DNA from: Pelobates cultripes
Taxonomy: Eukaryota > Chordata > Amphibia > Anura > Pelobatidae
Length of the DNA stretch: 64,000 nt
Reading direction: 5' to 3'
NCBI GenBank assembly: GCA_933207985.1
Contig: OW240912.1
Span: 77,938,199-78,002,198 of the forward strand
Shown: positions 46,613 through 58,157 of the stretch, piece by piece
Numbering within the stretch: the first letter of the stretch is position 1
How the letters are laid out: each line of letters opens with the position of its first letter
Made by a program: the position numbers and the translations under genes
The notes under the pieces: generated by a model
What the model saw: only the letters and a program-made list of their open reading frames with translations
Database searches by the model: none
Told to the model about the DNA's origin: nothing

Positions 46613-46689
46613 AGCCCCTAACTCACAACAGCCTCAGCCACCACTCTGGACACCAGGGAAGGCACCCTTCAAGGTTGGAAACAGAAGGT

Positions 46690-46850
46690 AGGTGAAAAGT
46701 GTATTTTGTGCATGTGTGATTGTATGTGAGTGTGTGTGTTTGTTACTATTTGTCAGTGTGTGTGTCAGTGTGTGTGTGTTAGTATTTGTCAGTGTGTGTG
46801 TGTGTGTTAGTATTTGTCAGTGTGTGTGTCAGTATGTTTTCTTTGTTCTC
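46690..46850. repeat. TG-rich simple repeat
   Basis: (TG)n with interspersed TTAGTATTTGTCAG units. Confidence 0.9.
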
Positions 46851-47189
46851 ATTTTGTCACAGTTGCGGGTTTCCTGCGCCAGCAAGTTTAGTAAATGAAT
46901 AATGCCCAGACAGGCTTGGGGAGTCACAGCCTGAATTTGGTTGATGATGGAAAGGCTGAAGAGGCTCTGGAAGATGTTTAAAGTGTACCTGTCTGCTGGG
47001 TAAAACCAGCAGCTGACAGTATTTTGTTATGCTGGTTTAAGTAAAGCTGTGGCCGTTGTCATTACATATTGGGAATGGAAGGGTAACGGGTAGTGATGGA
47101 GGTGGGAGGGTCTGGGAGGGAGGGTCTGCTGCTGATTGGCTGGAATGTGTCTGCTGACTGTGAGGTACAGGGTCAAAGTTTACTCAATG

Positions 47190-47470
47190 ATGACGAATAG
47201 GGGGCGGACCGAACAGCGCATATGTTCACCGTCTGCGGCGAACCGTTCGGGACATCACTAGTAACGGGATTTGGTAATCGAAGGAGTCAGCAGTCATAAC
47301 TAGAGTTGAGCGAACACCTGGATGTTCGGGTTCGCCGGGTTCGGCCGAACTTTGGCAAAAAGTTTGCATTCGGGACTCTAACTTGACCCAAACTTGACCC
47401 CGAACCCCATTGAAGTCATTGGGTACCCGAACATTTGGGCACTAAAATTGCTCTTAAAAAGTCTTGGAAA
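47190..47470. repeat. Dispersed GTTCGGG-rich repeat
   Basis: AGAGTTGAGCGAACACCTGG, GGTTCGCCGGGTTCGGCCGA and CCCGAACCCCATTGAAGTCA form a self-complementary repeat, widespread in amphibian genomes in my recollection. A related CGAACCGTTCGGGACATCAC is just upstream at 47236. Class unknown. Confidence 0.55.
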
Positions 47471-47693
47471 GGGCTAGAGGGCTGCAAAAGGAAGTAAAAT
47501 GTATTGCCTAAGTACTAATATACTTACCCAGTGGAAAAAGAAGAATGTTACACTGTATACAATTTTAAATAAAAAGTATACAAACATAGCCAGGATTCAG
47601 CTGTAAGCATTTGCAGCACTTACAACAATCAAGTAACACACATTCATATAAAATGTAAGTTACTTGGCCAGTCAATGTAATGACAGGAATTTT

Positions 47694-47885
47694 ATTAAGA
47701 CACGGAGGCTCCTATTATGCTGCACTCTTTCTTTATTTACCTCAGCAGCAAAGAAAAATAACATTAAATCACTATAAAAGAAACCAGTAAATAACATGAG
47801 GTATATCTTCCTAGCAACAGCAACAGCCAATCAGCATCCTCTTTATAGCATAATAGGCAGTGTCCAGTATACTACTTCCTCTTTC
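47694..47885. repeat. DIRS copy 2, 5' terminal inverted repeat
   Basis: Begins ATTTTATTAAGACACGGAGG and includes GCATCCTCTTTATAGCATAA. The inverse is at 53205-53375. Confidence 0.85.
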
Positions 47886-48477
47886 TTTGCTGCTACCTCA
47901 GTTAAGTGACACTGGGTCCCATGGTTCTTAACTGTGGGATCTTTTACTTTACTTTATTCATATCATTACTGTGATTAATATAGTTATTATAGTTATTACA
48001 TTTAATTATAATATTTGCATGTTTATACATATATTTAGTTACTTAATTTTAACGTAATTTGATTTATTTACTTCATTTGCTTCTGTTATATGCTTTATTA
48101 TATATCCTTTGATAATGTATTTCCCCTCTGACCTCCCTGGCCCCAAAAATACCATCAATTGGGGCTCAGGGGCGTCTTTGAGGATCTTTATCTCCTCAAT
48201 AGTGGCATTGTGCTGTTTTTCCCCTTAATTTATCTGTGTGGCTGCTGCTCTGCCACCAACTGCCAGAAATCCAAGTTGGGGTTTAGTTGTAGTGGCAGCC
48301 GGGCAGCTCCTTTGTTTTTATATTACAATTTTTTTTTTTCACTATTGTGAGTACTTTCATTTCTTTATCCTGTTTAGTTATTTATTTATTTATTTTTTAC
48401 TTGAGGGTTACTCAACCCTTTACTTTTGGTGTTATTTTGCTTTATTCAGCCCCTTAGGTTTGTTTGTATATTTATGA
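47886..48477. other. DIRS copy 2 5' leader
   Basis: AT-rich non-coding leader between the terminal repeat and the gag-like region. Short hydrophobic frames here show no motif. Confidence 0.4.
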
Positions 48478-50240
48478 TGCAGTCTGACAGGATCTTTCTG
48501 TGCCTTCTGGGTCTACAGCAAACATGCAGATTAATGTAGAAGCCTCTCCAGGTATCTCTGGAGATGAGGCTGAATTTCTGCTTTACTGATCCTGCTGACA
48601 TGCAGGCTTTAATTGACACTTCCATGGCAAAAGCAATGATAAGGCCCTGGTGTCATGCCACAAGGCCTCATATAAGGCTAAACACTCCTCCAAAACAATA
48701 GAGATGGACAGTACCATACCTGTCATGGATGGCGCGATTAATTTACCACCGCGCAAAAGAGCTACTAGTCGGGCAAAATCGACTAGACTTTGGAAAAGGG
48801 CAAAAGCCCAATTAAACTCTGAATACAAGTTCAGTGATATTGAGGAGAAGTTTCCCGAGTTCTATATGGAGGTGTACCTGTACTCACACCTGCGCTGCTT
48901 CAGCCTGGCCGCAAGGCCTCATATAAGGCTAAACACTCCTCCAAAACAATAGAGATGGACAGTACCAAACCTGTCACGGATGGCGTGATTAATTTACCAC
49001 CGCGCAAAAGAGCTACTAGTCGGGCAAAATCGACTAGACTTTGAAAAAGGGCAAAAGCCCAATTGAACTCTAAATCTGAGCTCAGGGATATTGAGGAGGA
49101 GTTTCCCTGAGTACTATATGGAGGTGTATCTGTACTCACACCTGCTCTGCTTCAGCCTGGCCGCAAGGCCTCATATAAGGCTAAACACTCCTCCAAAACA
49201 ATAGAGATGGACAGTTCCATACCTGTCACGGATGGCGCGATTAATTTACCACCGCGCAAAAGAGCTACTAGTCGGGCAAAATCGACTAGACTGGAAAAGG
49301 GCAAAAGCCCAACTGAACTCTGAATCTGAGCTCAGTGATATTGAGGAGGAGTTCCCTGGGTCCTATATGAAGGATTCAGAGGATATTTCTGATCCTGATT
49401 ATGAAATTACTGATGAAGAGGATGCTAATCCCGTTTGGGATACACGTCCTGTTAAACCTACCAAGATTTAGGTAGATTATGCAGACTCAGGGACACCGAT
49501 AGGATCTTGGACACTCAATGTGAACCCCTATTCGTACCTGACGACCTATGTCACCCAGTGGTCTCCTCAGACCATGTAGCCAAGTATATTGGCATCCAGA
49601 GTACGCAAGCCTTTTGAGAAGGCAAAGTGAAATAAATTGCGGGCTGAATGGCCACGCCGAACAGTCCCTGATGACTCATGTTAAACGCTATCAGTCAATC
49701 CTAAAATCATTAAATTCCTGAGTAAGACAGGATGGAAGCCATCTAAAGGCTTAGATTTTCATTGCAAAACGGTCAGGATAAAATCCTGGGCATCTTGGGC
49801 TCAGCAGCCAAGATCTTTGAAGCAGTGGAAGATGATCTAGAATTAGATTGCGCCATCTTAAGTGGTTAGATCCAGAGAGTGATTTAAGTTGGCAATGCCA
49901 ACAATGCGGTTGTCACAGAACGCCACAAATCGATCTTGCTCAAGATTGAGTCCACACGAGCCAGATAACACAGGCAAAAGGTTTTCTCTTTGGGGACAAC
50001 TTTGTAAAAGAATTGGGCTCCTTTGTCCTGCTAAACAAACAGAAGTTATTTTAGACAGAACCAAGGCTCTTATACTTGCCGAGCCGATTTCTTTGAACAA
50101 TGTACTATACCAACCTCCTTCTCACAAAGTGGCCGACCCTGGATTGTTAGTGGCCTAAGAGGTGCTCCTAAGACGTCTTCACAATTTCCATTCTTTCTTA
50201 CTGATAGTCGGGGGCAAGCTCACACATTTTTCCCATGTAT
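48478..50240 (+). pseudogene. DIRS gag-like region
   Basis: Broken frames upstream of reverse transcriptase in the position of DIRS gag. Readable pieces include a Lys/Arg-rich PPRKRATSRAKSTRLWKRAK (48742-48810) and an acidic DISDPDYEITDEEDANPVWD (49380-49440). The gag-less sister element lacks this entirely. A 251-base block is triplicated within it. No nucleocapsid zinc knuckle was seen, as expected for DIRS. Confidence 0.65.
48650..49375. repeat. 251-bp tandem triplication within DIRS gag region
   Basis: AAGGCCTCATATAAGGCTAA recurs at 48662, 48913 and 49165, with the following 200 or so bases (including GAGCTACTAGTCGGGCAAAA) closely conserved. The third unit departs after TGAGGAGGAGTT, continuing into gag. 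Confidence 0.92.
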
Positions 50241-50404
50241 GATCCCTCATTTCATCAGATGCTTAGGTTCTTCACACTGTGAAAGGGTATTGCATAGACT
50301 TCCTTTCTCTACTTGTTCAATGTTCCCCATCAAGGGAAATAGTTTTTTCCCAATGAGACACAGACCTTGTCTCTGTGGACAATCAATTGTAGAGATTCTG
50401 GCAC

Positions 50405-51190
50405 ATACCCTGGGTTACGTGAGCAACCTTTTCTTGTTTCCCAAAAAAGGCAAAGGTATCCGTCCAGTGATAAATTTGAGACTGCTCAATAGTTATGAGC
50501 ATATCAGCACTTCCAAGATGGAAGGAGAGCATTGTTTAAGGGATCTTCTCCAACTAGCAGATTGGATGGCCAAATTGGATCTGCAGGATGCATATCTCAC
50601 AGTGCCTATCCCAGTACAACATCAAAATCGAGAACTTCCTGCAATTTACATGGTAGGGCAGTAAATAGAGGTTCAGGTGCCTCCCATTCGGACTGTCTTC
50701 GGCTCCATGGTGCTTCACCAAGATCACATCTTAAAATATATTTAGATGGCATTTTCATTCTGGCTCAGTCTATTCAATTAATCCGGACATACCTTGCATG
50801 GACTTTGACTCTGTTAGAGAACCTAGGCTTCCTGACCAATTGGGATAAATCCATTATCGTTCCCACGAATACAATTTCTGGGTTATATTGGATTATTGTA
50901 GATTCTACCCTTCAAACTCTACACCCTCCGGTGGCAAAATTAGCCAATATAAAGAAGGAGATAGGCGAACACTAGCAACCTCTCAACTCTCTCTCAAACA
51001 ACTGTTGAGAATGTTAAACCTTCTAGCGGCATCTATACAGGCCATTTCTACAGGTCTTCTTGGCTATCGAGCCCTACAACGATTACAAACTTCATCTCAA
51101 GGGCAGCACATCATACACAGATATGGTAACTCTGGACTCAGAAGCGGAGAATTAACACCAATGGTGGCTTCTTCACATGGAAGCTTGGAA
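50405..51190 (+). pseudogene. DIRS copy 2 reverse transcriptase
   Basis: Frames read VSNLFLFPKKGKGIRPVINL, MEGEHCLRDLLQLADWMAKL, motif A DLQDAYLTVP, then after frameshifts IYLDGIFILAQS, where the catalytic YLDD has become YLDG, and LASSIQ-like LLAASIQAIS near 51010-51040. Alignment to the other copy is clear throughout. Dead by active-site change as well as frameshifts. Confidence 0.85.
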
Positions 51191-52780
51191 TAAGCACACC
51201 ATATTTTGTACAGCTCCAGATTTGATAATCAAATCCGACGCAAGTTTGCACGGTTGGGGTGCTCAATGCAGAACTATTTCCACCAAGGGCAGATAATCAA
51301 ACCTGGAATCAACACTCCACATCAATTGTTTGGAACACCCGGTTCCTTTGCAGTCCATAGTTTCTCCCCAACTCAAGCCCAATGCGCTATCTTTCTGAAG
51401 ATGGACAACGTGTCAGCAGTCCGCTACATCAATCACTTGGAGGCACAAAATACAAAATTCTGACCTACATGCCTTGTGATTGCTGGAAAAATTGCCTGAT
51501 TTCAGTCACGGCAGAATATATTCAAGGTCTCTCCAACACTACGACGGACTGGTATTCACGCCAACTCGGAGATTCCAGCGACTGGCACTTGGATTCCATG
51601 GTCTTCCAAGAGATCTGGAACCTATGGGGTCTATTGGAAATAGATCTTTTCGCTTCTCGTTTGAATGCTCAACTTCCCCGTTTTTTCAGTTGGAGACCAG
51701 ATCCGATAGCATTGGCTATGAATGTTTTCTCCAAGGAATTATGATTTTTTGCCTTTCCATCTACATCGCTAGTCCGGCACCTGTCGATCGTGGCTCCTCT
51801 ATCGCCATCCCAACCATAGTTCTCTTTTCTTCAGGAGATGGTTATCGACCTTCCATCTCTCGAGTGCCTTCTTCAGGATCCAGATGGTGTACCTCATCCT
51901 CTTGTTCTCCAAGGTCTCTTGCATCTCATAGTGTAGTCTATTTCAGGGAACCTTGGTCGGTCAAGGGAGTTTCGCAATCAACTCCCCAACTTATCAAGGG
52001 TGCACCCAACACGAGACAGGCTTATAAATCTGCTTGGAGCAGATGGCATAGTTGGTGCATGAAAATAAATGTAAATCCCATATCGGCTCCTTTTATGTCT
52101 GTCCTCCATTTTTCTGACTTCTATGATGAAGGTAAAGCCTATCGCACTGTGGACCTTAACGATCGTCCATTTCTGCTGGCCATCAAAGTTTTGATTGGAC
52201 GCCTGTCGGTTGACAGCCTGTCACATATTGACTTCTCTGAGGAATATGGTTTGCTCATTCACCCTTACCACGATACTCTGTCTTGTGGGACGTCTCTATT
52301 GTCTTGAATTTTTTGTTTTATTTTTCTTGCAAGAGGTTTTTCTGACGTACGAGCTCGTGAGGTGGTTGCTTGTTCCTTTACTCCAGAAGGTGTCCTCTTT
52401 GACATTTCACGGAGGACAAAAACCTCCTCTAAAATCTATCTTACCCAGTTTTCCCTGATAGATCTCTCCTTTGCCCTGTTGCATACTAATGGGTGTGTGA
52501 ACATCGTACTACTACATTACAGAATCCTTTGAAACAGGAACTCTTCCAAAAGTCGCATCTTCCGGTGTCTACTCTAGCCTGGTGGGTCAAATACGTTATG
52601 TCTCTAGCAGGTATTGATACCAGTGCCTCATTCGGTTCGTAGGGCAATGGCTTCTAAGGCTTCCTCGATTGGTTGTCGCTTGGAGGATATTATGAGAGCG
52701 GCTATGAGAGTCTACATTCCATGATTTCTACTTTAGACCTATTCAACACTTCACAGGAGACATAATTTCACAGCTTTGAA
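51190..52780 (+). pseudogene. DIRS copy 2 RNase H and tyrosine recombinase
   Basis: RNase H: KMDNVSAVRYINHL (split over two frames near 51400) and TTTDWYSRQL; linker: LWGLLEIDLFASRLNAQLP and FFSWRPDPIALAMN; recombinase: TRQAYKSAWSRWHSWCMK near 52010, GKAYRTVDL near 52130 and a final block with degraded HSVRG and FYFRP-like sequence to about 52780. Several nonsense and frameshift changes. Same domain order as 10276-12100. Confidence 0.85.
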
Positions 52781-52794
52781 CTAGCATAATAGGA

Positions 52795-52885
52795 GCCTCC
52801 GTGTCTTAATAAAATTTACAGATTTTACTATTAACATGACGTAAAGTCATGATTTTATTAATGACACGGAGGCGAGTATTATCCC
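52795..52885. repeat. DIRS copy 2 internal complementary region
   Basis: GGAGCCTCCGTGTCTTAATA on the left and TTATTAATGACACGGAGGCG on the right flank a palindromic ATGACGTAAAGTCAT. Equivalent to 10171-10250. Confidence 0.82.
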
Positions 52886-53204
52886 TCCCTCCCATCCCTG
52901 GAGATTTGATCTTCTCTGGGTAAGTTGACTTCACGGTAAGTCTTTTTTGATTACTTGTTAAGGTTTTATCCATGTTAATGACTGTCAAGAGCTTAAGGTT
53001 TGACTAAACTGAATTTCATGTTATGTGTATATATATATCTGATAATGTAATGCGAATTTATGCATAAATCCAGTTTTATACTTGGATATTACCATATTCT
53101 CTTTTCTCTTCCAGCTTGACTTCTAGATCCAGTTTAAGGCTCGTATACCCTCTAATTGGAGCCCACTTTTTATTTGGATTTGTTGTCCTTGTTCGGGATC
53201 GCAA

Positions 53205-53440
53205 GGTAGAGGAAGTAGTATACTGGACACTGCCTATTATGCTATAAAGAGGATGCTGATTGGCTGTTGCTGTTGCTAGGAAGATATACCTCATGTTATT
53301 TACTGGTTTCTTTTATACTGATTTAATGTTATTTTTCTTTGCTGCTGAGGTAAATAAAGAAAGAGTGCAGCATAATACTCGCCTCCGTGTCATTAATAAA
53401 ATCATGACTTTACGTCATATTAATAGTAAAATCTGTAAAT
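53205..53440. repeat. DIRS copy 2, 3' terminal inverted repeat
   Basis: Inverse of 47694-47885, ending GTCATTAATAAAATC then TTTACGTCATATTAATAGTA. Confidence 0.85.
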
Positions 53441-53700
53441 TAATAAGTAGAAAACTCCCTAATTCCCACGGTATTAGAGAGCTATCTACTAAAAGGCTGA
53501 AAGACCTGAATTGGTCTTTCAGCCAAATTTAGTAATACTAAGTAAAGATTAAAAAAAAAAAGTTCCCCCCTCCTGAGCCCCTGAACGGCGGGTGGGGGCC
53601 CTAAAGTAAAATAAGGGGGTGGACCTATTATCCTCCCCCGCGGCCCCCACCCCCGAGTGGTGTACTTTGGTGTACTTAGTTTTCCACACATAGCTTCTCC
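53441..53700. repeat. Single relic of the 28.3-kb minisatellite element
   Basis: After GCTGAAAGACC...GGTCTTTCAGC (a stem near 53490-53523) and an A tract comes CGGCGGGTGGGGGCCCTAAA and GGCCCCCACCCCCGAGTGGT, about one and a half diverged units of the 28340-29008 array. Confidence 0.7.
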
Positions 53701-53821
53701 ATTTTGGCTTCATGTTTGCTAAATAAATCATAACACAGTGTAACATGTCATGTGTTGTTGTTCATCAGAGGTTGTATTTATATTTTTACATATTTTGTAA
53801 GGCTTGCTTAGGAACAGATGA

Positions 53822-53825
<4 letters not shown>

Positions 53826-53880
<55 letters not shown>
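53826..53880. repeat. (TG)n(TA)n microsatellite
   Basis: Sixteen bases of TG followed by about forty of TA. Confidence 0.95.
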
Positions 53881-53882
<2 letters not shown>

Positions 53883-54554
53883 CCCAACCGCCCCCATTCT
53901 GGCAGGACAGTCCTGATTTTAGGGTCCTGTCCTGACTCTCACATTATGTTCAGGGCACTAGAAACATGATTTCAGAGAGCACGGTTTCAGAGCTCTCTCC
54001 TGGGTCTGTCCTCACTGGGCAGATCTAACATGATAGGCAGGCATGTTAGTCATTAATAATAAAATGAACTAGAAAAGCTAAAATTTTCTACTACTGGAGT
54101 GGGCAGAGTAACTGGGTGGAGTGGCTTGAGTAACTGTTGTGTGGTTGGAGTGGCTGGAGAAACTGTGGAAAGGTTGGAGTGTGGTTCACTCACTCTACAG
54201 CAAGGGCAGAGAAGAGCTTTCAAATCTTTCAAATCCCTCAAACATTCCACCAACTGCCAACAGGAAGTAATAGATTTTAACCCTTAAGACCGGAGGGCGT
54301 ACAATTACGCCCTATTTTAGCCGGCTCTAAACGCCGCTGGGCGTAATTGCATGCCCTCCGGTCTCTCCTTACTTACCCGGTCACCGGCGGGGAGCCCCCC
54401 CGCGGCAGATCCTCCTCCTCCGGCCCTCACAATCACATGGCCGAGGTAGGCTTCCTCCTGCATTGCCAGCAGGGGGGGTGCCTGTAATGACAGGTGGTCC
54501 CCCTGCTGGCTGAAAAAAAAAAAAAAAAAAAAATGTATACTTAGATCATATATA

Positions 54555-54583
54555 AATATATCTATATATATATATGATCTAAG

Positions 54584-54620
<37 letters not shown>

Positions 54621-54986
54621 TGTCTAGGTGTATTTTACTATTTATATATGATTTTAATTTATATATTAATATCAAATTACACGTAGACTGGTACTGATTA
54701 AATATATAATTATTGTTATATATATATTTATATATAATATAAAAAATTAAATATGTAAATACGTTAAAAAATAAAATTAAAAAAATAATCAAAAAAATAA
54801 TTAAAAAATATATAGATGTGTGTTATTTCGTTCTAAATGTATTGTGATATTAATATATATATATATATTTATATCAAAATACGCGTAGAACGAAATAATA
54901 TATATATCTACATACATAAATATATACATATATATCACTATATATATATATATATATATACCTATATATAAATAAAAATATTTTTA

Positions 54987-55027
<41 letters not shown>

Positions 55028-55075
55028 GATTCCCATACGTATATATATATATATATATATACATATATTAATTCT
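54555..55075. repeat. AT microsatellite cluster
   Basis: Several (TA)n runs (54582-54609, 54940-54961, 54995-55020, 55040-55062) within the fold-back element, with short ATACGCGTAGAACGAAATAA segments and their inverses. Confidence 0.85.
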
Positions 55076-55194
55076 ACATATGTATTTATGTAATATTTTT
55101 ACATAATTAGGTATCTTAATTAATTACAATTAGTGGGACCTGCCTGACAACCCATGCCGAAAGTAAAGGGAATTTAATTTGCTAGCACTATTTA

Positions 55195-55990
55195 ACCCTA
55201 TAACTTTCCAAGACACCATAAAACCTGTACATGGGGGGTACTGTTCTACTCGGGAGACTTCGCTGAACACAAATATTATTGTTTCAAAACAGTAAAGTTT
55301 ATTACAACGATGATATCGCCAGTAAAAGTGACGTTTTTTGCCTTTTTCATGCACAAACAGCACTTACACGGACGATATTATTGCTGTGATACTTTTTACT
55401 GTTTTGAAACACAAATATTTGTGTTCAGCGAAGTCTCCCGAGTACAACAGTACCCCTCATGTACAGGTTTGATGGTGTTTTCAAAAGTTACAGTGTCAAA
55501 TATAAGGCTTGCGTTTCATTTTTTCACATTAAAATTCGCCAGATTGGTTACGTTGCCTTTGAGACCCTATGGTAGCCCAAGAATGAAAATTACCCCTATG
55601 ATGGCATACAATTTGCAGTAGACAACCCAAGGTATTGCAAACGGGGTATGTCCAGTCTTTTTTAGTAGCCACTTAGTCACAAACACTGGCCAAAATTGGC
55701 ATTTTTTGCATTTTTCACACACAAACAAATACTAACACTAACTTTGGCCAGTGTTTGTGACCAAATGGCTACTAAAAAAGACTGGACATACCCCATACCC
55801 CAATACCTTGCGTTGTCTACTATTGCAAATGATATGCCATTATGGGTGTAAATTTCATTCCTGGGCTACTATAAAGTCCCAAAGGCAACGTAACCAATCT
55901 GGCGAATTTCAATTTAAAATGTAACGTGCTATATTTGACCCTGTAACTTCCCAAAATGCCATAAACCCTGTACATAGGGGGTACTGTCTT
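55195..55990. repeat. Large imperfect palindrome
   Basis: Three nested inverted pairs: ACCTGTACATGGGGGGTACT (55226) against 55980-55950 and, closer, CGGGAGACTTCGCTGAACAC (55251) against its inverse at 55425; GGTATGTCCAGTCTTTTTTA (55646) against its inverse near 55775; AAATTCGCCAGATTGGTTAC (55532) against its inverse near 55890. It could fold into a branched stem of several hundred bases. Confidence 0.85.
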
Positions 55991-56338
55991 ACACGTGAGA
56001 CTTTGCTGAATACAAATATGTGTATTTTATTGCAGCAAAAGCAAACAGTATAATGACATTGACCGTTAAAATGTCATGTAGAACCAAAAAAAATTAATTT
56101 AAAAAAATTCTTATTTTCTCCCATTTTTTTCATATTAAACTATGTTTCATAGCTAAATATTTGATATTAAATGAAAGCCCTGTTTCACCTGAATAAAATG
56201 ATATATAATAAGGGTGGGTGCATTTAATATGAAAGAGGTGAATAATGGTTGGACAGACATGTAGCGCAAATGGCAGGTTTTGTTTACATTTTGTTTCGTT
56301 CACAACGTGTACATTTGGCTCTGTCCTTAAGGGGTTAA

Positions 56339-57810
56339 ATAGGGCAGAGAAGAGCGGTTAAAAACAAACTGCTCCACATTGCTCACTTCACTGACGGTTG
56401 CCATCTTCAAACGCTCGTATTTTAAAAACTTTAAAAATGTATAAATCCTACAGTGAAGAGCTTTATATTGTGAGAATCACAAGACCAAGACCTACATTTT
56501 GATGCACAGTATGTCTCTGAAATATTAAAAATGAAGGCACAGTCGCAGTTTAGATATTGGGCTTCAAATTTGAGGTGGCTAGAGTGGAGTTTCAATGAAT
56601 GTCAATGGACGGTGTGAGTTGCAAACAAATGGTCATATTGTGAAAACTATCAGGACTATGGCTTAGCCGTGGACTTGTTTAGTGGCAGCAGGGATAGCTG
56701 AACGTTTTGATATAAGATTTGTGTATGTGGGCTTGAAAATGAGGGAGTGGTGGCAGTTTAGAAATCATGTCCTGATTTTTCAGCTTTTGTCAGCTCCCAC
56801 TCTAGTTTTGAACATTTTGCCATTCATTCCTATGGGACCAATTTCGCCACAAAAACAACGATATTTCGTGAACCATTCAGCGAAACAATCCACAAAGTAA
56901 TAGCACACCAATCAGGAACAATCCGCACGTTTCGGTATATTACTGTCTATGTAGTGTAAAAACTGTGGGAGGAGTTAGGGTGGTAAATTTGGCTATAATA
57001 AGAAGAACATATGTGAGATAATAAGTGGTCTTGCTATGCAAGAACACTTAAATAGGGGAAAAGGAGACTTTACCAAGCAGACCCATCACTCTGCTTGGGT
57101 CGCTTCAGGATTAGGGCATGTGACTTCAGTTTTTTGGCCAAAAAGCCAACCTGCCCAAATTCAGCCAAATTGCAATTCTGTCAAAAACAAATCTTCAAGT
57201 CTAGTAGCTGCTGTTCAAAGCAGATAATCAAAATTGCAAAACACATAATTCTCCTCACTGCCATATGTGTCCCATATAGTTTTACGGTAAAAACAAGCAA
57301 ACTGTTTCAGACATTTTTGAAAAATATATATATTTTTTTTACAGAGCTCTCCTTTGATAGACCATGATCAAGTTATAGTCATTACACTTTTTGGACACGG
57401 TGGTTGGTAATACTTTCTTTTTGTTATTTTTCCACTTCACTTAGTGGTTCTGTGTCAAAGTCAGTCAAATTTTATTTTCATCTATTAGCATATCTATTTT
57501 TCTTAACTGAACGATTTTTTTTTAACCATTTTTGATGAATTTTAATACTGTTTCAAATTCTGACCTGTGAAAACATGTGCATAATTTCTTGGAAATCTCC
57601 TGCACGTTGATGCAGCTGATGATTTAAGTAGACCTTCTTGGTCACATGCAACCAGTTTTCAAGTGAGTAATATGTGTTTCTCGTTTCTCCTGCTAGTTTC
57701 AATTCAGCTCAGCTTTCGCCTGCTCTTCACTGTCCAGGTGGGGTTTTGCTTTTCATTCACTTATAATTCTAGACAACTTCTGTGAAATAGGAGAAGTTTA
57801 CTTTAAATTT
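56339..57810. other. Unassigned non-coding DNA
   Basis: Repeat-like phrases flank the fold-back element (GGGCAGAGAAGAGC). No exon or mobile-element motif was recognised in the remainder; small frames near 56682, 57036 and 57095 lack support. Confidence 0.3.
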
Positions 57811-57811
57811 T

Positions 57812-57890
57812 TTTTTCATTATAAGCTCATTGTAAAGCATTGCAGTATATGTTGACGCTATATAAATCCCGAATAATAAAAAAATGGAAA
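57812..57890 (+). repeat. L2-type 3' tail
   Basis: ATAAGCTCATTGTAAAGCAT and TTGACGCTATATAAATCCCG then AATAATAAA match the L2 tail pattern of 19190-19256. No L2 coding region precedes it, so it is a severely truncated copy or an L2-tailed SINE. Confidence 0.55.
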
Positions 57891-58157
57891 AATATAATTG
57901 AGATCTTCAATTGTTGTGCAATCAAAAGTATCATCCAGGTAGTCTAATTCCTGCTGCTGTACAGCTTTCGCTAGCTGTAATTTATTTATTTCCAATGTGC
58001 TGCTATAGCCCATTAAAGCCATCAGTGCTATGTCCTGCATGTCTGTACCATTTTGAAGCAATGCAATAAGACATAAAAACATATTTTTCCATGCTTCTTT
58101 GCATGACTGCTGACCAACCAATAACTCATCTACAATTGCCATCTCTTGTCCCACCAT
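57858..58157 (-). CDS. Unrecognised 99-codon frame
   Basis: An uninterrupted minus-strand frame, MVGQEMAIVDELLVGQQSCK onward, with an alternating hydrophobic/polar helical pattern and an acidic end (ELDYLDDTFDCTTIEDL). I do not recognise a family. Its end overlaps the L2-type tail, and the upstream in-frame sequence is closed by a stop about 10 codons earlier. It could be a relic of a transposon-encoded protein or chance. No splice sites of quality were identified. Confidence 0.2.
   Translation of the reverse strand: MVGQEMAIVDELLVGQQSCKEAWKNMFLCLIALLQNGTDMQDIALMALMGYSSTLEINKLQLAKAVQQQELDYLDDTFDCTTIEDLNYIFPFFYYSGFI

Larger units (their letters stand above)
47694..53440 (+). mobile_element. 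DIRS-type retrotransposon, full-length but decayed copy
   Basis: Plus-strand element of about 5.75 kb. The 5' inverted repeat (47694-47885) has its inverse at 53205-53440. The internal complementary region (52795-52885) joins both end types back to back. Coding order is gag-like, reverse transcriptase, RNase H, linker, tyrosine recombinase. Many stops and frameshifts mark it as older than the copy at 9570-13185, to which its terminal block TTTCTTTATTTACCTCAGCAG is clearly related but not identical. No target duplication. Confidence 0.9.
54281..56334. mobile_element. 2-kb TTAA-flanked fold-back DNA element
   Basis: TTAA at 54277-54280 and 56335-56338 encloses ends CCCTTAAGACCGG and CTGTCCTTAAGGGG, inverted. 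The left end contains a stem GGAGGGCGTACAATTACGCC and its inverse. The right part is a large palindrome (55195-55990). The middle is AT microsatellites. No transposase. The TTAA target suggests piggyBac- or Kolobok-type mobilisation. Flanking GGGCAGAGAAGAGC occurs on both sides of the element (54206 and 56342), so it sits in a repeated region. Confidence 0.75.
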
